This document shows, piece after piece, positions 37,103-46,128 of a stretch of DNA of 64,000 nt. The DNA comes from Eubacterium sp. (GTDB taxonomy: Bacteria > Bacillota > Clostridia > Lachnospirales > Lachnospiraceae), in NCBI GenBank assembly GCA_024684035.1, contig JAIKXQ010000044.1, positions 17,322 to 81,321 of the forward strand, read 5' to 3'. The notes beneath the pieces were generated by a model. The model did no database searches and was not told where the DNA came from. It saw only the letters and a list, made by a program, of their open reading frames with translations. A program made the position numbers and the translations under genes. The first letter of the stretch is position 1; every line of letters begins with the position of its first letter.

Positions 37103-40100
37103 TCATGCATTGAGCAGTTTTTTCAGCCTTGCCTTCTCTTTTTTGGCATTCTTGTACCACTCGGTTGCCCAGACTCGTGTGAACTTCCAACCCATCTTCT
37201 CCATGATCTCCTGACGGAGTCTGTCTCTGTCGCGGACATTTCCCAGCCCGTGATAGGACTCGCCGTCGAATTCGATACAGAGCATATAATCGCTGCTTCC
37301 CGGTTTGCGGACAGCCAGATCTGTCTTCACCGCCGAGAGTCCGTAGTTCATATCGACTTCGAAGCCGAGGTCCCGGATGTAATCCCGAACCTCCATTTCC
37401 AGATTCTGTTCCGCGTGGGCGCTGTAGTTCACCGGTTTCTCCACGCCGAGGACAGCAGCTCCGTTCTCCGCGTAATCCAGGTACTTCTCCAGAAGTACCA
37501 CACCGGCCGCGGATTTTCCGTTCACCCGGATCTCCTCGGAACGTACCGATGAGATAACCTGTATCATGCACTTTGCTCTGGTGACAGCCACGTTCAGACG
37601 TCTCTCTCCGTTCTCTGTACTGAGAATTCCGAAGGTCCTCGTCATATTTCCGATTTTGTCTTTGCCGTAGGTGACGCTGAAGATGATGGTGTCTCTCTCA
37701 TCCCCCTGCACCGACTCAATGTTTTTGATGAAAAAGGGCTCTACGCTGTTGGACTCAAAGAATTTGTCAAACTCCGGATTCTTCTTCCGGCGTTTTTCCA
37801 GAACCTGCCGGATCTGCTCCTCCTGCTCCGTGGTAAAGGATACGACACCCAGACTTCTTCTGGGATACTTCTCAATGATCTCAAAGATCTTGTCCACAAC
37901 GACTTCCGCCTCTGCGAGGTTCGTCTTCTTGTGCCTGTCGTACTGCCCGTTCGGAACGTAGGTGAAATGAACGCCTTCGGAATTCTCCCTGCCGTAGGGT
38001 GTGGGGAAGGTCGCCATTGTTCCGTTGTAAAAATACTTGTTGGAAAAGGCAATCAACGCCTCGGAGTGACTTCTGTAATGCCATTTCAGGCGCACCTGCA
38101 TGAGCGCCCTGGCGCTGAAGTCCAGAAGGGACTCCGATGACTCCGACGGAGGCATCTGCCTGGGATCACCAACCACAATGATCTGATCTGCCCTGCTCAC
38201 ACAGCCCAGTGCCTCTTCCGGCGTGATCTGTGAAGCTTCCTCAAAGATTACCACATCGAAATGAATCCCGCCCGGCCGTATGTAGCGACTCACGCTGTTT
38301 GGTGACATCATCAGACAGGGCTTGATCTCTGTGATCAGATGTCCGTACTCGTCGAACGTCTCCTCCAGGCTTCGATCCTTCAGATCCTCTGAGAGAAAAC
38401 CTGCGACCGCACTGCCCGCCCCGGTTTTGTCCAGAGACGGACGGTGTCCGGAGAGCTCCGCGGCAATGACTTTTCGATTCAGATCGAACTGCACTCTGTC
38501 TTCCAGCCGGAAGGTTTTGACCATACGCTCGTGTCCGCTTCTGCTGAACTCCGCCAAAGCCGGCAACTCATGCTGAAGATCATCGATCCAGGTGCGGATA
38601 TAGGTCTTCTCATAACACTTCGCAAAGGTTTTTTCGGAGACACCGCTGTCGATCAAGGCATCCAGATATTCCAGATCACCGTGGGCGCGCAGATCGGCCA
38701 TAATCCTTCGCATCTGCTGCCATACATCCAGCTTGTCAAAGTTTTCCAGACAGTTCTTCAGTCTGGCTGAGAGCTTCCGGATATTCATTTCCTCAAAAGG
38801 AATCTCGTCCTGATCAAAAGCGCTCCGGAGATAACCGAGATCTCCGTTCTTCAGGTTGTCCATCTCCGACAGCCGATGGGACCAGGTCACGCACATTCTC
38901 TTCAGGCCGGCAAACCTGCTCTCCTTGAGCGTTGTGAAGCGGCCGAAGTCCGTCCCTGTCCGAAGCATGGCCTGAAAACGTTCTCTCTGCCCGCGGATTC
39001 TGTCCCAATCGGACTCGATTCCCTCGTAGATGCTGCCGACTCTTCCTCTGACAACCGCGTCCGCCTTCTCGAATCTCTTCTGAGCCTTCTGATACTGCAC
39101 AAGTAGCTGGACGTCGCGAAGAGCCGTGCGGTAATCCGTCTTCTTTCCGTCCTTCCGGTGCATCCGCAGCTTGTTGATGATGTCCTTGTATTCCGGACTC
39201 ATCAGCCGGTTCATCTTGCCTCCGAATTCCAGGAGTTTCTGTTCCATATCCTCCGCGTCAATTCCCAGCACATCCATGCGGTAGTTTTTGAAGATTTCTT
39301 TTTCCAGCGTCCCCTGGGAAGACGAGAGGAGGCTGATCTGCTTGAAGGCGTCGTCGATTCTTACCAGTTCCTCCGGCTGGAAGAAAGCCTCCGTGATCAG
39401 CGTATCCTGTGCCATAAAATCAATGACTCTCCGGCACTCTTTCAGCGAACTCAGAGAGACCGCCGGCAGACCCAGGAGGTTCGGAATCTCCGCGGTGACG
39501 GTGCTCATCTCATCAAGCCAGCGGGTAAACCTTGTCAGCGTGTACTTCAGTCGTCTCCGGTTGTCTACGGTCTGATCCGGATCTATATAACCATACCAGG
39601 GGTTCAGGTGATAATCGTAAACGCCTCCCGCCACCTGATCCGCATAGGCCGCGAGAAGGTCGCAGGTCTTGTGAAGATCCTCCTCGGAAAGATTCCGTAT
39701 ATCGGGAATCATATAATCAATGTCCGGAACCCCGTGATAAAGGGCTGCCTCCTCGTACAACTGCCACAAAGACATATTCACACCGCTGTTGATCTGGTGG
39801 AGCTGCCGCTGATAATCATCCAGCTTTTTTACAGCCTCCTGCTTTTTCCGGATCTCCTCACCGGTACCTCTCCGGATCTGGGATGCGGGCAGATAGAGGG
39901 CGTGATTGACATCCGCCAGGACGCGTCCCCGGTCTTCCTCCGGGGAGTGAATGCACAGACAGAAATCTCCGAGGCCAACCATCTCAAGGTTGTGGTAGAC
40001 CACATCCATCGCCGCTTTTTTCTCGGAGACAAAGAGCACCTTCTTTCCGTCGTAGAGGAGTTCCGCGATGATATTTGTGACCGTCTGGCTCTTTCCTGTC

Positions 40101-40399
40101 CCGGGCGGTCCCTCCAGCACAAAGTTTTTCCCCTGCTTTGCCATCTGGATCGCTGCAATCTGACTGCAGTCCGCATCAGACACATTGTGAAGCGACACCA
40201 GCAGCTCATCGGATGTCTCCGCACTTTCGATTTCATCGATAAATCCCACATCTGCATCCTGCTGATCATACAGAAGGCTCACGGAGGGCTGGCGGATAAT
40301 CCATTCCGCGTGATCCGTGAGATCCTGAATAATCGCCTCATTCTTGGCCGCAGAATCCGTAAGACGTGAAATGATCGTTTCGAGTTTTTTTCGATCCAT
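37103..40399 (-). CDS. Superfamily 1 helicase with C-terminal Vsr-like nuclease domain
   Basis: This 1,098-residue protein has Walker A GPPGTGKSQT near residue 98, a motif II of the form FDVVIFEEASQITPEEALG, motif III GDPRQMPPS, LKWHYRSHSEALIAFSN, and late helicase motifs (SVQGDERDTIIFSVTYG, RRLNVAVTRAK). A C-terminal domain (about 1000-1098) reads LCIEFDGESYH then RDRLRQEIMEKMGW, a Vsr/MTES_1575-type endonuclease fold. The architecture resembles the defence helicase Hhe and DUF4011 helicases, but the N-terminal DUF4011 part is absent: Walker A is only about 100 residues from the start. ATG 40399 follows AGGGTG; six codons upstream is less likely. A role in phage or plasmid defence is plausible, not shown. 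Confidence 0.85.
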   Translation of the reverse strand: MDRKKLETIISRLTDSAAKNEAIIQDLTDHAEWIIRQPSVSLLYDQQDADVGFIDEIESAETSDELLVSLHNVSDADCSQIAAIQMAKQGKNFVLEGPPGTGKSQTVTNIIAELLYDGKKVLFVSEKKAAMDVVYHNLEMVGLGDFCLCIHSPEEDRGRVLADVNHALYLPASQIRRGTGEEIRKKQEAVKKLDDYQRQLHQINSGVNMSLWQLYEEAALYHGVPDIDYMIPDIRNLSEEDLHKTCDLLAAYADQVAGGVYDYHLNPWYGYIDPDQTVDNRRRLKYTLTRFTRWLDEMSTVTAEIPNLLGLPAVSLSSLKECRRVIDFMAQDTLITEAFFQPEELVRIDDAFKQISLLSSSQGTLEKEIFKNYRMDVLGIDAEDMEQKLLEFGGKMNRLMSPEYKDIINKLRMHRKDGKKTDYRTALRDVQLLVQYQKAQKRFEKADAVVRGRVGSIYEGIESDWDRIRGQRERFQAMLRTGTDFGRFTTLKESRFAGLKRMCVTWSHRLSEMDNLKNGDLGYLRSAFDQDEIPFEEMNIRKLSARLKNCLENFDKLDVWQQMRRIMADLRAHGDLEYLDALIDSGVSEKTFAKCYEKTYIRTWIDDLQHELPALAEFSRSGHERMVKTFRLEDRVQFDLNRKVIAAELSGHRPSLDKTGAGSAVAGFLSEDLKDRSLEETFDEYGHLITEIKPCLMMSPNSVSRYIRPGGIHFDVVIFEEASQITPEEALGCVSRADQIIVVGDPRQMPPSESSESLLDFSARALMQVRLKWHYRSHSEALIAFSNKYFYNGTMATFPTPYGRENSEGVHFTYVPNGQYDRHKKTNLAEAEVVVDKIFEIIEKYPRRSLGVVSFTTEQEEQIRQVLEKRRKKNPEFDKFFESNSVEPFFIKNIESVQGDERDTIIFSVTYGKDKIGNMTRTFGILSTENGERRLNVAVTRAKCMIQVISSVRSEEIRVNGKSAAGVVLLEKYLDYAENGAAVLGVEKPVNYSAHAEQNLEMEVRDYIRDLGFEVDMNYGLSAVKTDLAVRKPGSSDYMLCIEFDGESYHGLGNVRDRDRLRQEIMEKMGWKFTRVWATEWYKNAKKEKARLKKLLNA

Positions 40400-40492
40400 G
40401 GACACCCTGCCTTTCATATTTTCACTGAGGAGCTATTGTTATCTGATTTTTGCAAATATATACACTGTTTAAATAATGTCATCTTTCAGACA

Positions 40493-40522
40493 AGTATAAC
40501 ATAATCTATATATATATAGCAA
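40493..40522 (-). promoter_or_regulatory. Candidate promoter of the helicase gene
   Basis: On the minus strand TTGCTA (40522-40517), an 18-base spacer and TATACT (40498-40493) stand in a very AT-rich gap, about 95 bases before the helicase start. Its own promoter suggests the helicase is not part of the polysaccharide transcript. Confidence 0.6.
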
Positions 40523-40575
40523 AAATATATGATAATTGCTACGACATCGATCTTGCGAGTGTGCGATCCAGTTGT

Positions 40576-42681
40576 TCATCCGGCGGTCAACGCACCCACA
40601 TCCGTCCCTCTAAGCAACTGTTCCAGCTCCAGAAAATCGCCTCTGTAATCCGGCAGGATCCGCTCCCTGCCCTCTTCCATCAGAGCCTCCTCTATCACCT
40701 TCGCCAGTTTCTTCTCATTATCAAGAAAGAAAACGTACCCGCAGTCACGCACAGTACGGAATGTTTCCCGTATCTTGAAGTGCGAGCCACCGATAACAAC
40801 ACAGGGGGTTCTGGTGATGACGGCAAATAGCATTCCGTGAAGACGATCCGTGACGATCAGTTTTCTGCCGGAGAACAGTCGCCACTTGTTTTTCAAAAGA
40901 TTCTCTGCCTCTGCCTCCTTCAATTCCCGGTGGACACAGGTATCCGTGACGAAAACATCGTCCGTAAAGGTCCGGCAGATACGGATGATCTTTTCCTTAT
41001 CGGCTCCGGTAAGCCGTCCCTCCCGATCCGAACGGAGAGCCAGGAGTATTCCATGCCTCATTCCTTTTTCTTCCGCCACGTTCCCGAGAGAGAGCACCAT
41101 ATCCTTCATGGGGATCACCCTTGCGGAAAAATTCTTTCTGAGAAAATCTTCGGACTGGCGATCCCTTGCGCAGATCGTGAGATCCCGACATCTCCCAAAT
41201 ACCTTCCGGTCCTCTTTGAGTTCCTCGTCTCCTCCCTCGTCCTTTGCGTAGTACACCGTCTGAGGCAGGATGATGATCCGGTTGTTCCGGAAACTCCGGA
41301 TGACCTTCCGACGAAAGATCTCCGCAAAATCATACATGCTTCCGAGATTTCCGCCTCCCTGCAAAATGATGATATCCTCCGGTCCCGAGACGCGCCGCAG
41401 ACTCCGGATCCCGGGCACGGTGTCCCAGCCTCCCACGGTAAAGACCTGGGCCTTCCCGTCTCTTTTGGCATACTCCTTCAGATATTTCTCTGTTGCGTAA
41501 CGGATGGCATGATCACCGAGATTGTCAAAACAGGGCAGTTCAAAGTATACAAGTCTTCTGGTCTTTCCCTTCTCCAGATCAAAAGGCAGCCGTCCCATGG
41601 ATATCTTCGCGGCCATCCTCGCCTCCACAGAGCAGACCGCGTTTACCAGATCTTTCGTTCGGAGAAAAACCCGGAATGTTGCCGGTCCCTGCAGATAAAG
41701 ATGAAAAATCCTCTTGTCTTTAGATGAAATATTCCGGTCGGCCATGATCGCCTCCCGGTTCAACCGCAGATAATTCTGGGCAAGAGAAGCGTCCTCCCTT
41801 TTCCCCACCAGATAAGCTGTTCGGATATCTGAGTACAGATAAGGAATCAACTTCTCCATGGCCCTGCCTGCAAGTTCCTCTTCATGCTTGTCCCGCAGAA
41901 AATCCCGTCTTTCTATCATGGACAGAACCATGGCGTGATTGTTCTCATGCCATTTCTCCAAGGATTCCTTCCCGGATATGCTGTTGCTTCGAATCCGGTA
42001 ATACAACAAGTGATCCGGTATGTGTACGATCCTCTCCGCCTTGTCGAAAAGCCTGTACGTTGTTGCAATATCCTCGTAGATCCTGCCTTCCGGATAACGG
42101 ACACCCTCGTACAACTCCCGGTCCACCAGCTTCCCCCAGGCATAACTGCGGATTTCCCTGTCCTCGATCAGGGCGGAAAGAGCATCAAAACGTCCCATTA
42201 CTTCCACCCGGTCTTCCACCGGGTCCTCCATGGTGATCCTGTCCCCCCGGATCATGTAATGGGCGCAGATGGCGATCTGGGCATGCTGCTCCCTTCGGGC
42301 AAGACAAAGCTTCTCCAGCGCCTCCGGGGCCAGATAATCGTCGCTATCCAGGCAGAAGATACAATCCCCGGATGCGTGATCCAGCGCGATATTCCTTGCC
42401 GCCGACAATCCCCTGTTCTTTGTATGGATCACGCGAATCCTGGGATCTGTCCGTGCATAACTGTCACAGATCCCGGGACACCGGTCCGGAGAACCATCAT
42501 CCACCAACAGCACCTCAATATTTTCCCAGGTCTGCCGGAGAACGGAATCCAGACATTCTTCCAGGTAAGCCTCCACCTTGTACACAGGAATCACTACGCT
42601 GACCAGTTCTCCCTGTTCCTCTATCCCTTTCGACCGGGATTTTCGGTCTTCCTGATATCGAAACGCTCCACCCTTGTCCAT
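40576..42681 (-). CDS. Glycosyltransferase family 2 fused to polysaccharide pyruvyl transferase
   Basis: This 701-residue protein joins two enzymes. Residues about 27-260 are a GT2 domain (VSVVIPVYKVEAYLEECLDSV, LLVDDGSPDRCP, LSAARNIALDHASGD, FCLDSDD with the DxD). Residues about 385-690 are a polysaccharide pyruvyl transferase (CsaB/WcaK-like) domain: LPCFDNLGDHAIRYA, IILQGGGNLGSMY, IILPQTVYYA, and VTDRLHGMLFAVITRTPCVV. It may add a sugar and a pyruvate ketal to the same repeat unit. GAGGTGAG lies before the ATG, four bases after the response regulator stop. It is the last gene of the locus in the direction of transcription. Confidence 0.88.
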   Translation of the reverse strand: MDKGGAFRYQEDRKSRSKGIEEQGELVSVVIPVYKVEAYLEECLDSVLRQTWENIEVLLVDDGSPDRCPGICDSYARTDPRIRVIHTKNRGLSAARNIALDHASGDCIFCLDSDDYLAPEALEKLCLARREQHAQIAICAHYMIRGDRITMEDPVEDRVEVMGRFDALSALIEDREIRSYAWGKLVDRELYEGVRYPEGRIYEDIATTYRLFDKAERIVHIPDHLLYYRIRSNSISGKESLEKWHENNHAMVLSMIERRDFLRDKHEEELAGRAMEKLIPYLYSDIRTAYLVGKREDASLAQNYLRLNREAIMADRNISSKDKRIFHLYLQGPATFRVFLRTKDLVNAVCSVEARMAAKISMGRLPFDLEKGKTRRLVYFELPCFDNLGDHAIRYATEKYLKEYAKRDGKAQVFTVGGWDTVPGIRSLRRVSGPEDIIILQGGGNLGSMYDFAEIFRRKVIRSFRNNRIIILPQTVYYAKDEGGDEELKEDRKVFGRCRDLTICARDRQSEDFLRKNFSARVIPMKDMVLSLGNVAEEKGMRHGILLALRSDREGRLTGADKEKIIRICRTFTDDVFVTDTCVHRELKEAEAENLLKNKWRLFSGRKLIVTDRLHGMLFAVITRTPCVVIGGSHFKIRETFRTVRDCGYVFFLDNEKKLAKVIEEALMEEGRERILPDYRGDFLELEQLLRGTDVGALTAG

Positions 42682-42685
42682 AGTC

Positions 42686-43417
42686 TCACCTCATCAGTCT
42701 GTTTAAACGATATCCTTTTCCCCATACAGTTTCGATCAGATTGTTGCGCCCGGTGTACACGGCCAGTTTCTTCCTGAGCCTGGAAATATACACCATGAGC
42801 GACTGCCTGTCCGACTCCTGATAGATGCCGAAGAGCTTTGTTCCGATATCCTCAAAACTCACCGGCTTTTCAGTATTCTGCATCAGATAGAGAAGCAGCT
42901 CATACTCCCGGTTGGAGAGCTGTACTTCCTGGCCGTCACAGGTAATCATCCTGCGATCCAGTTCCGCAACCAGCGGAGGAACAGAAATCGTCAGTTTTCC
43001 CGCTTCCTTCTGCTTCTGCTCCAGCTGCTGGGTTTTTCTGTACCAGCGGACATTGGCCATGATCCGCATGTAGAGTTCTGAGAAACTGCAGGGTTTTTCG
43101 ATATAGTCATCCGCCCCGGCATGAAAGCCCATAATCTTTTCTTCCTCCGGAGCCTTCTCCGTCAGAAAAAGCACCGGCACATCCGAGAAATCACGGATTT
43201 TTCTGCAGGCACTGACGCCGTCTTTCTCAGGCTCTTTTACATCCAGAACAACACAATCCGGCTGAAACTGCTCCACGGCATCCACGGCCATCTGCGAATC
43301 TGTCAGTGTCATCACTCTGCAGCTGGTTTTCGCAAAAGCGTTGTTCAACTCGATGATCTCCGTGTCATCGTCAATCAACAGAATCCTGAAGTTTTCGTCT
43401 CTCTCTTCTACGCTCAT
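42686..43417 (-). CDS. OmpR-family response regulator, orphan
   Basis: This 243-residue regulator has a receiver domain (about 10-125; IDDD acidic patch, phosphoacceptor Asp59 in VVLDV, Lys in EKPCS) and an OmpR/PhoB winged helix (about 145-240; LSNREYELLLYLMQN, then VYISRLRKKL and IETVWGKGYRL). No histidine kinase gene is in the window. Its ATG overlaps the stop of the kinase-glycosyltransferase gene (ATGA) and it is followed four bases later by the GT2-pyruvyltransferase gene, so it is translated with them. It may control this locus. Confidence 0.93.
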   Translation of the reverse strand: MSVEERDENFRILLIDDDTEIIELNNAFAKTSCRVMTLTDSQMAVDAVEQFQPDCVVLDVKEPEKDGVSACRKIRDFSDVPVLFLTEKAPEEEKIMGFHAGADDYIEKPCSFSELYMRIMANVRWYRKTQQLEQKQKEAGKLTISVPPLVAELDRRMITCDGQEVQLSNREYELLLYLMQNTEKPVSFEDIGTKLFGIYQESDRQSLMVYISRLRKKLAVYTGRNNLIETVWGKGYRLNRLMR

Positions 43418-45612
43418 TGCTGACCTCCCCTTTTTTCTCGCAATCGTTTTCTGATTTCCCCGGCAATGTACATTCTGTACGCCCGCTTCATATAGCGGTA
43501 GCCTGCCGCCTTCACTGACGCCCGTCCCCGAAGTCTTCCTCTGGCCTTCTCATAAAACTCTCTATACTCTCTTCCAAGTTTTGCTGCCACATCCAGGTAT
43601 CCGCTCATCTCCGCCTCTGTCTCCAGTCTCGCCAGATTTCCGAGACAGAAGGAAAGATCCCTCTCGAAGATTTCTTCGTCACCCAGCGCTTCCATGATGC
43701 CATTCTGCTTTCGCAACGCCGTACCGTAGTCTTCATAATAGAACGGTTCTCTTCTGTGACAGACACTGTCTTTCCGTTGCCGGTAGCAGTACAGACGCCT
43801 GCCGATCCACGTCGCTTTTCCGGCGCCGTCAAGAACCTCGGCATTAAATACAAGATCCTCCATGGCCTTCAAATCCGGAAATCTCCTGTCTCCGATGAGT
43901 TCCCGCCGGTAAAGTTTGTTCCAGCACCAGGTCACCATCCCCGCGAAATCATCCTGAAAATGCCTCAGGAGTTCCTTTCTTTCTTCGATCCTTAAGGGTT
44001 CTCCCGGCACGCTGTCGTCTTTCGGTGCATCTGCTCTTTGTTGCTCCTCTGCGTCAACTTCCGCTGATTCCGGCGAAGGACGCATCTTTGAAATCGCCCC
44101 CAAAGCCTCCGGCGACGGATGTGCGTCTGCATCAACTGCCCGTTCATGGCAGATGACTACGTCCACGTCTTCCCGCATGGCAACTCCGTACATTTCCTGC
44201 AGATAATCCGCCTCCATCCAGTCATCCGGATCCGCGAAGGCAAGCCATCGTCCCTTCGCCGCGTCCAGACCGGTATTTTTTGCGGCGGACACTCCCTGAT
44301 TTTCCTGCGTGAGAATCCTCACTGACCAGCCTTCCCGACTCTTACAGCCGGCCTGATATTCCTCCAGAATTCTTCCGCTTCCGTCTGTGGAGCCGTCATT
44401 CACAAAGATGACCTCCAGGCTTTTGCATTTCTGCGCGTCCAGGCCTGTCAAAAAGTCAGGAAGCCATTTTTCCATATTGTACACCGGGACGATCAGACTG
44501 ATTTCCGGACGAGACTGCTCTTCTTGTCCAAAGTCTGCCATCTCCCCGTCCTTTTCCGGCTTTCCTTCTCCGGATTTCGCTCTGACTGTATCTCCTGACA
44601 CAGCAGCCTCTCCATTACCGGAAGCCTCACTCTTCGTCTCATCCAGTTTTGCTGTCACCGCGTCCCGAATCTGACGGAGCGTATCCTTATCCTCCGGCCG
44701 GGTGACCTCATACACCGGTACCCCTGCGATGGCCAGCATGGTCTCCATCATCCAGGGCGGAACGCCGTATTCTTTATAGCAGGAGGAATTGTAGATACAG
44801 CCGAAGAGCTTTTTCAGTTTATCAATTCCCGTAAGCTCCTCGATTTCGACCTCCGTAACCGGAGCTTTCTTCAAAATCCAGATGGTCTCCAGCCTGTGGG
44901 GGCCCTGCTTGAAACTCTCTTTTTCCGACACGCCGTATTTCATCCGCTTCCCGTCGGGAACAAAGATCATATCTTCCCTGCTGCGCCCCTCGATGGCATT
45001 TTCCATTAGCCTTCGAAGAGGGTAGGCACCGTAGCCCATGACCCCCTCTTCTCCAAAGGAACGGAAGAGCACAGAATCGTCGGAGGCGAAACCTGCTCCA
45101 TCCGAGAGAAGCGCATCACTCAGCGTCGACTTTCCGCTGCCGCTGTCCCCGGTAATCAGAATCATACCTTTGTGTCCCTTCGGAAGAATCGCGCTTCCGT
45201 GAAAGATCATCTCTTTTCGCTGAGCCGCCAGCACCGTGAAAATATTGTTCAACAGCCACTGGTCTCTCCGGTAGATATCCTCCGTGAGGAAACGGCAGCG
45301 GATACAGTCCCCGTTGGAGACCAGAAAGAAACCGATGCCGTCGATGTAGATCTCCCGCCCCTCCGCTGTTTTTCTCTGAATGATGGTCGTGAGAACATCA
45401 TCCTTGTCCTTCAGTTTTTGTTTTTGCATCTCCGGCGTTCCCGAATCACCGACCGCCTCCCGGTATTTCAAAAGAGAAGCATAGCCTTCTTCCAGCGGAT
45501 CCAGATAAAGCCGCACGTCCGGCCGGATCTTTTCATCCGAACAACTCTCTGCAGCCGTCGGAATCTCAAACTCTGAGGCAACTCTCAGGTTGTAAATCTG
45601 ATATACATACAT
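43414..45612 (-). CDS. HPr-kinase-like (lasso tailoring kinase-like) domain fused to GT2 glycosyltransferase
   Basis: This 732-residue protein has an N-terminal HprK-like kinase (about 1-325): FHGSAILPKG with His138, Walker A GDSGSGKST (155-163), then GFASDDSVLF, the order seen in HprK-type kinases that phosphorylate lasso peptides (PadeK, ThcoK, PsmK). A Ser/Glu-rich linker (about 325-368) joins it to a GT2 domain (about 370-640) with ISLIVPVYNMEKWLPDFL, VIFVNDGSTDGSG, VSAAKNTGLDAAKG and FADPDD. One polypeptide could phosphorylate and glycosylate the same target. The start follows a G7-containing ribosome-binding site. The gene lies just beyond the precursor peptide gene, past a terminator and a dispersed repeat. 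The kinase substrate is inferred from context. Confidence 0.85.
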   Translation of the reverse strand: MYVYQIYNLRVASEFEIPTAAESCSDEKIRPDVRLYLDPLEEGYASLLKYREAVGDSGTPEMQKQKLKDKDDVLTTIIQRKTAEGREIYIDGIGFFLVSNGDCIRCRFLTEDIYRRDQWLLNNIFTVLAAQRKEMIFHGSAILPKGHKGMILITGDSGSGKSTLSDALLSDGAGFASDDSVLFRSFGEEGVMGYGAYPLRRLMENAIEGRSREDMIFVPDGKRMKYGVSEKESFKQGPHRLETIWILKKAPVTEVEIEELTGIDKLKKLFGCIYNSSCYKEYGVPPWMMETMLAIAGVPVYEVTRPEDKDTLRQIRDAVTAKLDETKSEASGNGEAAVSGDTVRAKSGEGKPEKDGEMADFGQEEQSRPEISLIVPVYNMEKWLPDFLTGLDAQKCKSLEVIFVNDGSTDGSGRILEEYQAGCKSREGWSVRILTQENQGVSAAKNTGLDAAKGRWLAFADPDDWMEADYLQEMYGVAMREDVDVVICHERAVDADAHPSPEALGAISKMRPSPESAEVDAEEQQRADAPKDDSVPGEPLRIEERKELLRHFQDDFAGMVTWCWNKLYRRELIGDRRFPDLKAMEDLVFNAEVLDGAGKATWIGRRLYCYRQRKDSVCHRREPFYYEDYGTALRKQNGIMEALGDEEIFERDLSFCLGNLARLETEAEMSGYLDVAAKLGREYREFYEKARGRLRGRASVKAAGYRYMKRAYRMYIAGEIRKRLREKRGGQQ

Positions 45613-45658
45613 AACTTCCCCCCCTTCTGTCTCCGGAACGCCGGAAACGTTTCAAGAA

Positions 45659-45825
45659 CAAAGTCCGCAAGCGGACTTCGACTCCCTCAGCCCCTCATTC
45701 CTGAGGGGAGCGCTGCAGGACTTTGGCGCGCGAGCAGAATCGCGAAGCGATCTTCCCATCTGCGAGCTGCGCATCTAAGCGGAGCGTTTTGTCTCATAGG
45801 GAATGCGAAGCAATTTCCTATGAGA
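45659..45825 (+). repeat. Full copy of the dispersed intergenic repeat
   Basis: This 167-bp stretch starts CAAAGTCCGCAAGCGGAC and carries the same GCGCGCGAGCAGAATCGCGA, CTTCCCATCTGCGAGCTG and AAGCGGAGCGTTTTGTC segments as the copy at 21949. The first third differs and includes CCCCTCA/TGAGGGG. The last 43 bases nearly equal the nadA copy. It lies between the precursor terminator and the start of the kinase-glycosyltransferase gene. Confidence 0.85.
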
Positions 45826-45835
45826 TAAAAAAGAA

Positions 45836-45865
45836 AACAGGATTTCCCCTATAGGAAATCCTGTT
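45836..45865 (-). terminator. Terminator directly after the lasso precursor gene
   Basis: AACAGGATTTCC (45836-45847) and GGAAATCCTGTT (45854-45865) form a perfect 12-bp stem with a 6-base loop. On the minus strand TTCTTTTTTATC follows. It begins 50 bases past the precursor stop and should make a short, abundant precursor transcript. Confidence 0.9.
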
Positions 45866-45915
45866 CCAAATCACTCCAAAAAAGTGTGTTTCTTGTCGCC
45901 TGCTAATCCAAATCC

Positions 45916-46101
45916 TTACTGAATGATATTCTCTCTAGGTGTACCAGACGCGAGACCATACTCTTCCTTCCATCCTTTAATTGCACCGTTCTCATCGAAA
46001 ACCGCATATTTTATGTAGTCTACGTTGTTCGGATTATTCGGTCCAAAAGCAGTCTGTGCAAGATTCAAAACTTTAAACTCAGGATTTACCCAATTTTTCA
46101 T
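45916..46101 (-). CDS. Candidate lasso-peptide precursor
   Basis: This 61-residue peptide begins MKNWVNPEFKVLNLAQTAFG. Trp4, Pro7, the hydrophobic Val11-Leu12 and Thr17 match the leader pattern recognised by PqqD-like proteins in Bacillota lasso precursors (W..P...VL....T). If Thr17 is the usual -2 residue, the core starts at Phe19 and Asp28 is position 10; if it starts at Gly20, Asp28 is position 9, a legal ring size. Asp28 is the only acidic residue in range. The core is Asn-rich (PNNPNN) and long (42-43 residues), with Tyr29, Tyr32, Tyr48, Ser52 and Thr54, but ends in Gln rather than Ser. AAAGGAGGAG precedes the ATG. It lies 141 bases after the cyclase gene. Confidence 0.75.
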   Translation of the reverse strand: MKNWVNPEFKVLNLAQTAFGPNNPNNVDYIKYAVFDENGAIKGWKEEYGLASGTPRENIIQ

Positions 46102-46128
46102 GATAGACTCCTCCTTTTATTCATGAAC

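Noticed and set aside
45613..45635. G7 tract in the ribosome-binding site of the kinase-glycosyltransferase gene as a phase-variation switch
   Set aside because: Seven Gs is short for slipped-strand switching and lies outside the coding frame.
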